Shown piece by piece: positions 49,855-58,898 of a stretch of DNA of 64,000 bases. The notes below the pieces were generated by a model. The model was given only the letters and a program-made list of their open reading frames with translations, did no database searches and was not told the origin of the DNA. Source of the DNA: Opitutaceae bacterium (lineage in GTDB: Bacteria; Verrucomicrobiota; Verrucomicrobiia; Opitutales; Opitutaceae); assembly GCA_028284385.1 (NCBI GenBank), contig JANQRT010000068.1, positions 124,001 through 188,000 on the forward strand. Direction: 5' to 3'. Within the stretch, counting starts at the first letter, position 1; each line of letters opens with the position of its first letter. The translations under genes were made by a program, and so were the position numbers.

Positions 49855-50758
49855 CTCGAGGCGCGAGTCGGCGGCCGTCGATGATTGGGTTTTCCATGAG
49901 GCGGCGAACGTCTTCCGGGTCCGTCTTGTCGATACCGGTCAGCAGGTAGACGACCATCCCGGCGTCGGAGGGATCGAACTCTGTACCATTAGCTTTGATA
50001 CAGCTCTCCAGTCGCGTGTACAGCCAGTCCCAGCTTCTCTCCTTGTAGGCCGACAGGCTTCGCGCGTCGGAATCGCGAACCCAGTCGTACTTGTCACGAT
50101 GAGCCCGTAGACCATCCCAGTTGCCGCGGCCATTCTGGTTGGCGATGTAGTCGAAGAAGAGTCCGTGCTGAGCGAATTCGGCTTCGAGTTCGTCCCAGGT
50201 CCAGCTCTTGTTCGCTTTTCTTGTTGTCGTAGAAGGGGTGTTCGCGTGCCGATGCTTGTTGTTCCAGGGGGAGTGCGAAATCAGCCGGACATGCTTCAGC
50301 TTGCGTTTATCGGATCGAGCGATGGCTTCGCCGACCACTTGCATGGGTCCCGCCGCGATGATGGTGAGCGGGTCTTCGGCGCTGGAGCGGTTGATTTCAC
50401 GCTTCATCGCTTCGTAAGCGGCTTCCGGGTTCGCGACCGCTTCGATGAATTCGGTTTTCTCGAAACCGAACCACTTTTGACCGCCTAGGGCGCTGGTCCG
50501 CATCTGCTCTGCCCCATCGCCGTGTTCATGGCCGCTTCCCCAAACGTGATCGCTAAAGGTGTAGAGCCTGGTTTGGTCCTGCAGTCCACGAGAAGCGAGC
50601 AAGGCCAAGGTCATGGGCGTCGCAGGCCAGTCGTCGTGGTCATGGTCGTTGCCGTCGGAGCTGACGGCGATGCGCCCGACGGAATAAGGTATGGTTTGAG
50701 CCCAAACGACGGGCGAAAGGCAAACAAGGAGTAGCAGTGCGATCAGATAGGATTTCAT
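49850..50758 (-). CDS. Exported nucleoside-hydrolase-like protein (DUF1593-like)
   Basis: A 302-residue protein with a signal peptide (SYLIALLLLVCLSPVVWAQT) and an Asp-rich first strand motif VSSDGNDHDHDDWPATPMTL, as in the nucleoside-hydrolase-like fold that binds calcium through early aspartates. Further motifs are LTIIAAGPMQVVGEAIARS and HVRLISHSPWNNKH. The family includes proteins associated with polysaccharide degradation whose reaction is unclear. It is followed by the MGH1-like gene in the same direction, so joint action on a glycan or glycoconjugate is plausible. The catalytic role is unproven. Confidence 0.65.
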   Translation of the reverse strand: MKSYLIALLLLVCLSPVVWAQTIPYSVGRIAVSSDGNDHDHDDWPATPMTLALLASRGLQDQTRLYTFSDHVWGSGHEHGDGAEQMRTSALGGQKWFGFEKTEFIEAVANPEAAYEAMKREINRSSAEDPLTIIAAGPMQVVGEAIARSDKRKLKHVRLISHSPWNNKHRHANTPSTTTRKANKSWTWDELEAEFAQHGLFFDYIANQNGRGNWDGLRAHRDKYDWVRDSDARSLSAYKERSWDWLYTRLESCIKANGTEFDPSDAGMVVYLLTGIDKTDPEDVRRLMENPIIDGRRLAPRE

Positions 50759-51180
50759 TGAGCGCCATCGTCGAGGAGTGAGGCGGGCAAGGCAATGAAG
50801 ACCATCCGTTTTACCAGCGTCGCAGCGTCAGTCGTCCGTTTCCGGATGACTTCGCGTTTTGCAATCGATCCGGTTGAAGAGAGGGGATTAGACCGAAGGC
50901 TGTCCGTGCGTCGCCGTACGGGCTATGCAGGATTTCAAAGGGCTGAAGAGGGTTTGGAAGGATTCGCGAAGCGGGAAAGAATTGAACCACAGAGAGCACA
51001 GAGCACACAGAGTAAAAACGACCCATCCATCTAGGAAAGTCTCCTTAATTCCACATCTATTTTTCGTGTATTTCATTGTTCTCCTAAAACGCTCATTCCC
51101 AATGATATCCCCGAATCCCTGATTGAGCCTTCTGTGTTTTGTGTGGCTAACTTAATTTCTTTGATTCTCTTGTGGTCACT
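50759..51180. repeat. Intergenic region containing an AACCACAGAG-type repeat element (50985-51150)
   Basis: AACCACAGAGAGCACAGAG starts at 50985, and the other end is CTGTGTTTTGTGTGGCTAA near 51132-51150. It is related to the elements at 15390 and 31587 but more decayed at its right end. No gene is supported between 50759 and 51180. Confidence 0.55.
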
Positions 51181-51234
51181 TTATTCGCTTTCGGAGTGGG
51201 TTTTGGCTTTGATGATGAGATCGGCCAGTTGTCG
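51181..51234 (-). pseudogene. C-terminal fossil of a beta-lactamase-like serine hydrolase
   Basis: On the minus strand this reads RQLADLIIKAKTHSESE and stops. It matches the extreme C-terminus of the intact serine hydrolase at 55479 (KQLGDLFIKAKQVETSI). A stop codon lies immediately upstream, so it cannot be translated as part of a larger protein. The match is short, but so is the conserved tail. Confidence 0.5.
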
Positions 51235-51273
51235 TTAGTTGTAAATTGTATGAAAATATGGATACGATGGCTC

Positions 51274-52662
51274 CTATTGCCTCGTGTCGCGTAGTTCGTT
51301 TAGGGCTTTTCGTTGGGTTTGACTGGCGACTCCTTCGGAGTCGGCTATCCCGTCGGACTGGTGATCGGGTTCGGGTAGGTCTCGTTTCCATTGGCGGAAG
51401 GTTTGCTCGAGGGTTTCGACGGTCTGCGGCTCGCTAGCGCTCAGGTCCTGGCTCTCCTCGATGTCGCCGCCCATGTCGAATAGGTAGGTGGGCGATCCGG
51501 CGACGTTGATGGCTTTCTGGGACTCTGAACGGACCGCCCATTGCAGATCGGCCAGTTGCCAGAATAGATGGACGTGGGGCGCTCCGGAACGCTCGCCGGT
51601 GAAGTAGGGAAGCAGGTTTTGGGAATCGATGATTCGATTGGCGGGTTGATCGACTCTCGCGACGGCAGCGGCGGTGGAGAAAATGTCGTAGCTGGCGACA
51701 GGTTTATGGTAGGTCCCGGGGGTTAGCGTTCCTTTCCAATGAACGATATAGGGCACTCGCACGCCGCCCTCGAGGGCTGTGCCTTTGACGCCTCTGAAAG
51801 GACGGTTGTCGGAAGGCGCAGCGGGAGAGCCGCCGTTGTCGCTCATGAAGAAGATCAGCGTGTTTTCGAGGATGCCTTCTTCTTCGAGGGTATGGGTGAT
51901 CCGGCCAATGCCGTCGTCCATCGCGACGATCATGGCGGCGTAGACTCTGCGGGTCTGGTCCTCGATGTTCTTGACCCGTTCTAGGTATTCGTCGCTTGCT
52001 TGAAGCGGCGTGTGGGGAGCGTTGTAGGACATGAAGAGAAAGAAGGGCGATTCGCGCTCGCGCTTGATGAAGTCCACGGCGTAGTCGGTCAATTGGTCGG
52101 TGAGGTAGCCTTCGACGGCGACGGCTTCGCCATTGCGTTCGAGCGGATGCATCCACGAGTGGATATTGGTCTCATCGGGGTTGGAGGCATGATAATCATG
52201 TCCTCCTGGAAAGAAGCCGAAGAACTCGTCGAAGCCACGGTTGAGCGGGTGATGCCCGTCTTCGACGCCCAAATGCCATTTGCCGACCAAGACGCTGCGG
52301 TAGCCTGCCTTGGACAGCAGATCGGGAAGCGTTACCTCGTCTTCCGGCAAGCCGAAACCAGGGAACCTTGGGCCTGGATTTTCCTGAAAGCCGAATCGAT
52401 GCTGGTTTCTACCGGTGAGGATTCCGGCGCGGGTCGGAGCGCAGAAGGGATGCGATGCATAGCCATTCGTGCAGACGATTCCGGTTTCCGCTAGGCGGTC
52501 GATGTGCGGCGTCTGGAAGTCCTCGCAGCCGGTGTATCCAGTATCTGAATAGCCCAAGTCGTCAGCCAGAATAAGTACGACGTTGGGTCGATTGCTGGCG
52601 GCGTGGGCGAGTTGCGAATACAGAATGATTACGGAGAAAAGGGAGGCGAAAATTCGAATCAT
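51274..52662 (-). CDS. Exported S1-family sulfatase (arylsulfatase type)
   Basis: The ATG at 52662 begins a signal peptide (RIFASLFSVIILYSQLAHAA); the frame extends 11 codons further upstream without signal character. The 462-residue mature-type sequence has NVVLILADDLGYSDTGYTG, the formylglycine motif Cys74 in HPFCAPTRAGILTGR, VGKWHLGV, SYNAPHTPL and FMSDNGGSPAAPSDNRPFRG. It hydrolyses sulfate esters on glycans outside the cytoplasm. Its architecture is more arylsulfatase A-like than that of the cytoplasmic sulfatase at 17903. It is on the minus strand in a run of exported hydrolases; no partner gene overlaps. Confidence 0.9.
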   Translation of the reverse strand: MIRIFASLFSVIILYSQLAHAASNRPNVVLILADDLGYSDTGYTGCEDFQTPHIDRLAETGIVCTNGYASHPFCAPTRAGILTGRNQHRFGFQENPGPRFPGFGLPEDEVTLPDLLSKAGYRSVLVGKWHLGVEDGHHPLNRGFDEFFGFFPGGHDYHASNPDETNIHSWMHPLERNGEAVAVEGYLTDQLTDYAVDFIKRERESPFFLFMSYNAPHTPLQASDEYLERVKNIEDQTRRVYAAMIVAMDDGIGRITHTLEEEGILENTLIFFMSDNGGSPAAPSDNRPFRGVKGTALEGGVRVPYIVHWKGTLTPGTYHKPVASYDIFSTAAAVARVDQPANRIIDSQNLLPYFTGERSGAPHVHLFWQLADLQWAVRSESQKAINVAGSPTYLFDMGGDIEESQDLSASEPQTVETLEQTFRQWKRDLPEPDHQSDGIADSEGVASQTQRKALNELRDTRQ

Positions 52663-52687
52663 GTCAGAGTGATATAGTGTTCTTTTT

Positions 52688-52739
52688 GGAACCATCCGTC
52701 TTCGTCCCGCTTTGCGGGACTACGCCGCGACAGGCGGAT
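52688..52739. repeat. 52-bp repeat, copy 1
   Basis: GGAACCATCCGTCTTCGTCC followed by a hairpin (CGTCCCGC / GCGGGAC) and CTACGCCGCGACAGGCGGAT. It matches 58899-58950 at 49 of 52 positions. It is non-coding and lies just upstream of the sulfatase gene. Confidence 0.8.
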
Positions 52740-52814
52740 TGACGCGGATGTGCAAGTTGGGGGATTAGACTGAATGCGTTTTCCTGTTATGGGGGTGGAG
52801 CGGCGTTGGAAGTA

Positions 52815-53576
52815 TCACTCCCTTAAATTGTTATCCAGGTACTCGCGTATCCTTTTTATGAACTCATTGCGGCGTTTATGCCCTCCTGATTCATAGAAAT
52901 GCGTTTCGTGAGGCACATTGTTCTTCTTTAGACAGTCGCTGAGGTCGGTAGCGTTTTTGAAGTCGACTGAGTCATCGTCCTTGTTGTGAAAGATCGAGAT
53001 TAGTATCGAATTTTCTTTGACGATGTTAGCCAAGTCTTGGCCCTCGGTTGGAACTTGATAGTATCCAGCTGAAGCGAAGCAAGCTCGCGTCAGTTCTGGA
53101 TAATGAATTCCGAAAAGGAACGAGAACGCTCCTCCCTCCGAATGTCCAACGACGATCGCTCTGTCGTCGCTAGTTCTATATAGCCGCTTCGTTTCTTCAA
53201 TGCAGTTAGCAATTAGCTTGGTGAACATTCGTTCCATGGCGAATCGGTTCACTGCGTCGACAGGAACATTCACTGTAGAGCTCCGCGGACGCGTATGCTC
53301 TGGCCAAATTGTGAATCCAGCTTTTTTCTTGTCGAAGAAAGCGGAGTTCTTGGGGTGATTGGCTCTTGGTAGCACGTAGATGACTCCATCGCGGCCCAGG
53401 CTGTTCGCCGTCTCTTCCAAGCTTGTATTGGAACCGCCACTACCGTGTAGGAGGATGCAAATCGGAAAGCTTCTATCCGCTGAACTAGCTTCGTCGTAGT
53501 CTTCTGGTAGAAGAACGGAATAGTATCCTATGGATTCCTGGATAACAGGATGATGTCGATGATTGTCGGAGCTCAC
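52815..53576 (-). CDS. Alpha/beta-hydrolase esterase
   Basis: A 253-residue cytoplasmic-looking protein of the esterase/polyhydroxybutyrate-depolymerase-like group. The oxyanion region is ICILLHGSGGSN, the nucleophile Ser146 is in VVGHSEGGAFSFLFG, and the acid and base are probably an Asp in FHNKDDDSVDF and His233 in YESGGHKRR. It should hydrolyse a small ester, for example an acyl group on a sugar. No signal peptide is seen. It is 70 bp downstream of the gamma-glutamyltransferase gene in the same direction and may be co-transcribed. Confidence 0.78.
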   Translation of the reverse strand: MSSDNHRHHPVIQESIGYYSVLLPEDYDEASSADRSFPICILLHGSGGSNTSLEETANSLGRDGVIYVLPRANHPKNSAFFDKKKAGFTIWPEHTRPRSSTVNVPVDAVNRFAMERMFTKLIANCIEETKRLYRTSDDRAIVVGHSEGGAFSFLFGIHYPELTRACFASAGYYQVPTEGQDLANIVKENSILISIFHNKDDDSVDFKNATDLSDCLKKNNVPHETHFYESGGHKRRNEFIKRIREYLDNNLRE

Positions 53577-53646
53577 TGATTAGGGTAATTGGAGCGCCTG
53601 AGCTTTTCAAGATGAGGTTTAGTAGCCGATATTTGCATCCTGCTTT

Positions 53647-55359
53647 TCAATACCCTGCGGCTTGGCCGTCTTTGCGGCGTTCGGAGGCTCCGTAGTAGAC
53701 GCCGTTTTCGGGATTGCGGTAGATCGCTTGGTATCCGCCGAACATAATGGTCGCGCCTTGCTTCGTCTTGTGGCCCATCGCTTCCAAAGCCTGGATGACC
53801 TCTGGATCGAATCCTTTTTCGTAGAGAATGGTACCGCCATCTTCCATGGTTCCATCCGTTCCGTAGGGCTGGGTCGATCCGGAGTGGTTGATGCGAGGGG
53901 CGTCGCCGGCTTCCTGGAAGTTCATTCCGAAATCCTTCACATTGATAATGATCTGGACGTGGCCTTGCGGCTGCATGCTGCCTCCCATGAGGCCGAAGGC
54001 GATGAGCGGCTGACCGTTTTCGGTAACGAATGCCGGAATGATGGTGTGGAAGGGACGCTTTTCCGGCTCGTATTTGTTGGCGTGCCCTTCTTCGAAGGTG
54101 AAGAGAGCGCCTCGATTCTGCAGTCCGAATCCGAGCTCTGGAATGCACACTCCCGAACCGAAGCCCGCGTAGTTGCTTTGTATCAGCGAAACCATCATGC
54201 CGTTCGAATCGGCCGCGCAGAGATAAACGGTATCCCCATGCTCGGGTATGCCTGAGGGATACTGGCTCGACGCCGCTTCCAGATCGATCAAGGCGCGTCG
54301 CTTGTCCGCGTATTCCTTGGAAATGAGTTCGGTTATGGGAAGCTTTCCGAAGTCGGGATCCGCATAGAATCGAGCCCGATCCTCGTAGGCGAGTTTCTTG
54401 GCTTCCACAAAAGCGTGAATATGTTCCCGGCTGCCGAAGCCCGCCGCTTTCAAATCGAATCCTTCCAGAATATTCAAGATCTGCAGGGCAGCGATGCCTT
54501 GGGTGTTAGGCGGCAATTCCCACAGGTCCCAGCCTCGGTAGTTCGTGGATACGGGTTCGACCCATTCGCTTTTATGAGCTGTGAGGTCTTCGTAAGAAAG
54601 GTAGCCGCCGATCTCTTTCATGTAGGCATCGATGCTCTTGGCGATCGCTCCCTGGTAGTAGGCCTGGCGGCCGCCGTTGGCGATGAGCGATAGGGTCTTG
54701 GCCAAAGCGGGATTCTTCCAGATGTCGCCCTTGCGAGGCGTCTCGCCGTCAAGAGTGAAGGTCTCGATGAAGCCCGGCATGATATCCAGATCTTTCTTAC
54801 GCTTCTTCAAAGAAGCCGCCCAGTTGTCCGCGATGATTTCGGGGATGGGATGTCCTTTCTCCGCATAGCGAATGATGGGCTCGAGAATCTCCTTCATGGA
54901 AAGCGTTCCGAATCTCTGGTGAAGCTCGAACCAGCCGTCGACGCATCCAGGAACGGACAGGGAGAACTTGCCCATGTAGGGAATCTCTTCGGTGATTCCT
55001 TCATTTGCGAATGCCTCCATGGTCAGGGAGCGCGGCGATCGACCGCTAGCATTGAGGCCGTGCAATCGCTTGGTTTTCGGGTCCCAAACAATGGCGAAAA
55101 GATCGCCTCCGATCCCGTTGCTCATCGGCCTCATCAGGCCAAGAGCCGCATTGGCTGCGATGGCCGCGTCGACCGCGGATCCCCCTTGCTGCAGAATGTC
55201 CAGACCGATCTGAGTGGCCAGCGGATGGCTGGTCGCCACGATGCCGTTTTGGGCGATCACCTCTGAGCGGGTAGCGAATGGCTTATACGGCTTCCGGTCG
55301 GCGGCTTGAACAGCCAAGCATATCGCGAAGATGCAGATTAAAAGGAGGGGGCAGTGCAT
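53647..55359 (-). CDS. ggt: Gamma-glutamyltransferase, exported
   Basis: A 570-residue proenzyme with a signal peptide (CPLLLICIFAICLAVQA). Typical motifs are GIVATSHPLATQIGLDILQQ, GSAVDAAIAANAALGLMRPM then GIGGDLFAIV, and ELPPNTQGIAALQILNILEG. The autoprocessing threonine lies in EHGDTVYLCAADSNGMMVSL, which would become the N-terminus of the small subunit, followed by GFGLQNRGALF and GLMGGSMQPQGH. It cleaves the gamma-glutamyl bond of glutathione and related compounds in the periplasm. The family length is normal. An ATG at 55359 with an immediate signal sequence fixes the start. Confidence 0.93.
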   Translation of the reverse strand: MHCPLLLICIFAICLAVQAADRKPYKPFATRSEVIAQNGIVATSHPLATQIGLDILQQGGSAVDAAIAANAALGLMRPMSNGIGGDLFAIVWDPKTKRLHGLNASGRSPRSLTMEAFANEGITEEIPYMGKFSLSVPGCVDGWFELHQRFGTLSMKEILEPIIRYAEKGHPIPEIIADNWAASLKKRKKDLDIMPGFIETFTLDGETPRKGDIWKNPALAKTLSLIANGGRQAYYQGAIAKSIDAYMKEIGGYLSYEDLTAHKSEWVEPVSTNYRGWDLWELPPNTQGIAALQILNILEGFDLKAAGFGSREHIHAFVEAKKLAYEDRARFYADPDFGKLPITELISKEYADKRRALIDLEAASSQYPSGIPEHGDTVYLCAADSNGMMVSLIQSNYAGFGSGVCIPELGFGLQNRGALFTFEEGHANKYEPEKRPFHTIIPAFVTENGQPLIAFGLMGGSMQPQGHVQIIINVKDFGMNFQEAGDAPRINHSGSTQPYGTDGTMEDGGTILYEKGFDPEVIQALEAMGHKTKQGATIMFGGYQAIYRNPENGVYYGASERRKDGQAAGY

Positions 55360-55478
55360 GAGATGACGATATCGTTGGTTAGGTTTGAATCAGGAAACGA
55401 TATCAATCGCGAATGCCATCGAGGTCTAGTAGAAATGCAAGAGGGAGAAGCAAGGGTCGGAGGTTTGGATGGATACTG

Positions 55479-56744
55479 CTAGATGGAGGTTTCCACTTGT
55501 TTGGCTTTAATGAAGAGATCGCCCAATTGTTTGGAGACGCTTCCGAACTCCCAGAAATCTTCGGTGTTCGAGTTGATGTTTACAGCGATGACGATCTGTC
55601 TTTCCGGGAGAATCATCAGCCAGCTTTGCGCGCCGCGCGAGACGCCACCGTGGTTCGCCTTGCGAATGGTTTCGGGATCTTGGGGATTCCGTAGTTGGAC
55701 GCGCCAGCCGAGCGCATAGTTTTGGCTGTTTACCGATCCGTCCAGGAGGGTTTGGGGTGTCCAGAAGATGGAGCGCGTTTTCGGGCTGATGTATTGATCA
55801 TCTAAGTACGCGGATCCTAGCTTTACCAGATCGGAGGATGTGGAGATGAATCCGCCGCCTGCGAGGCGGTGGCTTAGATCTACCTTTCGCCATGGCTTTG
55901 CTCGTCGCTGTCGGCCTTCGTCGTTCCAATAGAATGTCGCGAGCCTGCCCGTCGCTTTGGCTTCCGTTTCCGTCATGGTCGACTCCATGGCAAGGGGCTG
56001 GAGTACTTGCTCCCTTATGATGTCTAGGAAGGGTTTTTGCGAGGCAGCCTGCATGGCGGCGCTTTGTAACACCGTACCGTAGGTCGAATAGCTGAAGCCC
56101 CTTCCGGGTTCGAATAGCAGTTCGCTGCCGTCGAACATACTCAAAGCGTCATTCACATCCCGAAAGCGAGTCTTTAGGGATATGCTCCGATAGAGTCCAA
56201 GGAGGTCCGTGTTTTCCCTGTAGTGGGGTAGTCCTGACATGTGGCAGGCAAGCTGCCTCGGAGTGATGTCGCTCCAATTGGGATTGGGGAGCGGTTTAAT
56301 GTATTCGGATATTGGAGTATCGAGATCAATGTTTCCCGAGTCGACGAGTCTGGCCAGTCCGGTGGCGGTGAGGGCTTTGGAGGTACTGCCAATGCGGAAT
56401 TGGGTCTGAGGCGTGGCTGGCGCGCGAGACGAAATGTCGGCCCAGCCGGCGGCTCCTGCCCAAGCTATTTCGCCGTCAATGGCCACTGCTGCGGAGATGG
56501 CGGGCACATTGATCTGGGTCTTGTGTCGTTGGAGAATGGCAATCGCTTCTTCCCCCGCTTTCTGATAGCCCGGCATATAGAGAACTTGATGGCTTTGATT
56601 ATCTTCGGGTATATCTTGCAGGCCAAAGGGCGGCATGGGAGCCTTGCCTCTGTAGGCGTAGAATAGGTAGATCGGTTGGGTGAACCAGACTGCGCTAGCC
56701 AGGACGAGAACGAGCAGAACTTTGTAACGGTGTTTTCTGAGCAT
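55479..56744 (-). CDS. Beta-lactamase-family (class C-like) serine hydrolase, membrane-anchored
   Basis: A 421-residue protein with an N-terminal membrane segment (YKVLLVLVLASAVWFTQPIYL) and the serine beta-lactamase/penicillin-binding fold. The SxxK motif is Ser120-Thr-Ser-Lys123 (FRIGSTSKALTATGLARLV), the Tyr motif is in GRGFSYSTYGT, and the third motif is the HGG type (ANHGGVSRG). Members are esterases or peptidases more often than true beta-lactamases. It acts in the periplasm. It follows gamma-glutamyltransferase-type exported hydrolases in the same direction, but with a 119-bp gap. A fossil of a related C-terminus lies at 51181. Confidence 0.85.
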   Translation of the reverse strand: MLRKHRYKVLLVLVLASAVWFTQPIYLFYAYRGKAPMPPFGLQDIPEDNQSHQVLYMPGYQKAGEEAIAILQRHKTQINVPAISAAVAIDGEIAWAGAAGWADISSRAPATPQTQFRIGSTSKALTATGLARLVDSGNIDLDTPISEYIKPLPNPNWSDITPRQLACHMSGLPHYRENTDLLGLYRSISLKTRFRDVNDALSMFDGSELLFEPGRGFSYSTYGTVLQSAAMQAASQKPFLDIIREQVLQPLAMESTMTETEAKATGRLATFYWNDEGRQRRAKPWRKVDLSHRLAGGGFISTSSDLVKLGSAYLDDQYISPKTRSIFWTPQTLLDGSVNSQNYALGWRVQLRNPQDPETIRKANHGGVSRGAQSWLMILPERQIVIAVNINSNTEDFWEFGSVSKQLGDLFIKAKQVETSI

Positions 56745-56821
56745 AAGGACCTTTATTTGAAGCTTGGTTACGAAAACCCGATTCAGAGGTAACGGTTACA
56801 TTCGAGATTTTGGAATAGCTT

Positions 56822-57778
56822 CTATTCGGCTCGGAAATTTTGGCGGTAACCTTTGGGAGTGACACCGTAGTGTTGCTCGAAGGCGCGGCGAAATACGTCG
56901 GCGCTGTGGTAGCCGCAGGCGGCGGCGATCTCTTCTACTGGCCAGTCTTGGTCAGCGAGCAGCTGTCGACTGTAGTCCAAACGCAATGACGCCACGAACG
57001 TTGCGGGCGTCTGGCCTTCGGATTCTTTGAACTGGCGGTAGAAGCTACGGCGACTCATGTTCGCCTGTTCCGCGAGTCGCTCGATGCTGAGGTCCGATGT
57101 CAGATTGTCCATGATCCAGCAGCGTAGATTTTCGAATTTCGTCGAAGCCTTTCGTTGAGTCTCCAAAGGAATCGAATACTGGGCTTGGTCTCCGGACCGT
57201 TTGTAGTGGACGACCAGCTGTCGCGCGACGTCGATGGCGACATCCTTTCCGTAGTCCTCTTCGATTAAGTGGAGCGCGAGGTCGATCCCCGCGGTAATGC
57301 CAGCGGAGCTGTAGAAATGTCCGTCCTTCACGTACAGCTTATCCGCTTGTAGATTCACTTTAGGAAAGCGCTCTGCGAATGAAGCGGCGTGCTGCCAATG
57401 CGTGCTCGCGGTTCGATGGTCGAGCAGTTCCGCTGTGGCGAGCATGAAGGCCCCCGTGCAGACTGAAACCATGCGACGCGTCGTTTCGGCTCGTTTTCTC
57501 AGCCATACTGCGTATTCACGGGACACGTACTGATCTCGACAGCAGGCTCCTCCAGGAATGATGAGGGTATCCAAGGCGCCTCGCCATTTGAGGTCGTGGT
57601 CGGGCAATACGCGGGCGCCCGAGGCCGTGGATGTGGGGCGGAGAGACTTGCTGAGGAAAACGATTTCGTAGCGATAGGGACTGATCCAACCTACATAGCT
57701 GAACGCGTCGTGGGGTCCAAATACGTCCAAGCTGATGAACCCGTCGTAGAGAAGAAATCCTATGCGTTTCGGTTTCAA
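56822..57778 (-). CDS. GlxA-type regulator: DJ-1/PfpI domain plus AraC helix-turn-helix
   Basis: A 318-residue protein with an N-terminal DJ-1/PfpI domain (about 5-170, RIGFLLYDGFISLDVFGPHD, LIIPGGACC, the nucleophile-elbow cysteine in SVCTGAFMLATAELLDH) and a C-terminal AraC DNA-binding domain (about 215-315, LSIERLAEQANMSRRSFYRQ, FKESEGQTPATFV, EIAAACGYHSADVFRRAFEQ, HYGVTPKGYR). It starts 13 bp after the stop of the DJ-1-like gene and is evidently co-transcribed with it. The regulator's sensing domain is a paralogue of its neighbour, so both may respond to the same small molecule. Confidence 0.9.
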   Translation of the reverse strand: MKPKRIGFLLYDGFISLDVFGPHDAFSYVGWISPYRYEIVFLSKSLRPTSTASGARVLPDHDLKWRGALDTLIIPGGACCRDQYVSREYAVWLRKRAETTRRMVSVCTGAFMLATAELLDHRTASTHWQHAASFAERFPKVNLQADKLYVKDGHFYSSAGITAGIDLALHLIEEDYGKDVAIDVARQLVVHYKRSGDQAQYSIPLETQRKASTKFENLRCWIMDNLTSDLSIERLAEQANMSRRSFYRQFKESEGQTPATFVASLRLDYSRQLLADQDWPVEEIAAACGYHSADVFRRAFEQHYGVTPKGYRQNFRAE

Positions 57779-57790
57779 AAGGATAGAGAT

Positions 57791-58795
57791 TCAGTGTGAT
57801 GTCGCCGTTTTGTCGATACTGATTTTTAGAACCGAATCGCTTGTATCCAATTCGGACTTAAGGTGCCAAAGATTTCCATCGATTGTGGAGATCCAGGAAC
57901 TAGACAAGAGATCGCTGGAAGTGGCGAGTTTCCAGTTAGGAACATCCTCTAGCTTCGAGCGAAGGTAGTAGATAACTTCTCGGCTTTTCCCTGGGTCGAT
58001 CTTGTATTCCAGATTCCAGGACTCGGCGTCGCCGTAGTTGTAGAGGCGTCTTGCCTTCCAATCTCTTGGGAATCCGCCGGGAAGCCTTGGTATATGGCGA
58101 TCCGCTAACAGGCCTCGTATGTATCCGTTCTCCGGATTCCAATCGTATTCGAGTCTGGAAGCGATGGTTAGGGCGCGTTTCTCGCCTAGAATTCGGGAAA
58201 CCAGATAAAGCGCGGAATCCGTTCCCGAGACTAGCCCTGCCGAAGTGACGATGCCTCCGCTGTCGATGAAGCGTTGATCCCTGCGAACGATGACGCTCGG
58301 GTACTTTTCCGCGAGACCTTTGAAGTCGCCGTGAAAGGTCGTGGCTTCCTTACCGTCCAGCAAGCCCGAGGCTGCTAGGATCCGAGCGCCAGTGCAGACG
58401 GACAGCGTGTAGCGGGCTTTTTCCTTGTTTTCGCGAACCCAGTCCAGGGTCTCTTGATCTAGCTCGATCTCGCGGACGTCTCCTCCAGGCACCAGCACGA
58501 TATCCGCTTCCGGAGCGTTGCTGAAGGTGTATTCAGGATTTACTTTCAAATTCATCACGGTGGTCACTTCCTCGCCGTCTTTCGAAACGGTGAAAACATT
58601 GAACCCCGCTTGTCCGAAGACTTCGTAAGGGGCTGCGAAGTCGATGATCTGTACTTGGTCGAACATTAGGATAGCGACCTTGATACGGTCCCGTTTGCTT
58701 TTGTCTGTACCCATTGCCATGGTTCCGGTGGCAGTCGCTAAAAGAGCGAAGGAAGCCGCTCTGATGATCGTTGTGATTCGGTGTCGTAAACGCAT
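57791..58795 (-). CDS. Exported DJ-1/PfpI-family protein
   Basis: The ATG at 58795 is chosen because it begins a signal-like segment (RLRHRITTIIRAASFALLAT); the frame extends 23 codons further upstream. The 334-residue protein contains a DJ-1/PfpI domain (about 37-210: RIKVAILMFDQVQIIDFAAP, DIVLVPGGDVREIELD, cysteine elbow in LSVCTGARILAASGLLDG, THFHGD-like TTFHGDFKGL, IVTSAGLVSGTDSALYLVSR) and a 120-residue C-terminal extension of unknown fold. Export of such a protein is uncommon. It is the first gene of a pair with the GlxA-type regulator. It may be an amidase, isonitrile hydratase or chaperone-like enzyme. Confidence 0.8.
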   Translation of the reverse strand: MRLRHRITTIIRAASFALLATATGTMAMGTDKSKRDRIKVAILMFDQVQIIDFAAPYEVFGQAGFNVFTVSKDGEEVTTVMNLKVNPEYTFSNAPEADIVLVPGGDVREIELDQETLDWVRENKEKARYTLSVCTGARILAASGLLDGKEATTFHGDFKGLAEKYPSVIVRRDQRFIDSGGIVTSAGLVSGTDSALYLVSRILGEKRALTIASRLEYDWNPENGYIRGLLADRHIPRLPGGFPRDWKARRLYNYGDAESWNLEYKIDPGKSREVIYYLRSKLEDVPNWKLATSSDLLSSSWISTIDGNLWHLKSELDTSDSVLKISIDKTATSH

Positions 58796-58898
58796 GCCTC
58801 GAAGAATATCAGTCGAACCCATTTGGCGCAATGACAAGAAAACGACGAAAAGCGCCAAAGGCAAGATGGGTCAGTCACTGAGAATAAGAGAGAGTTTG

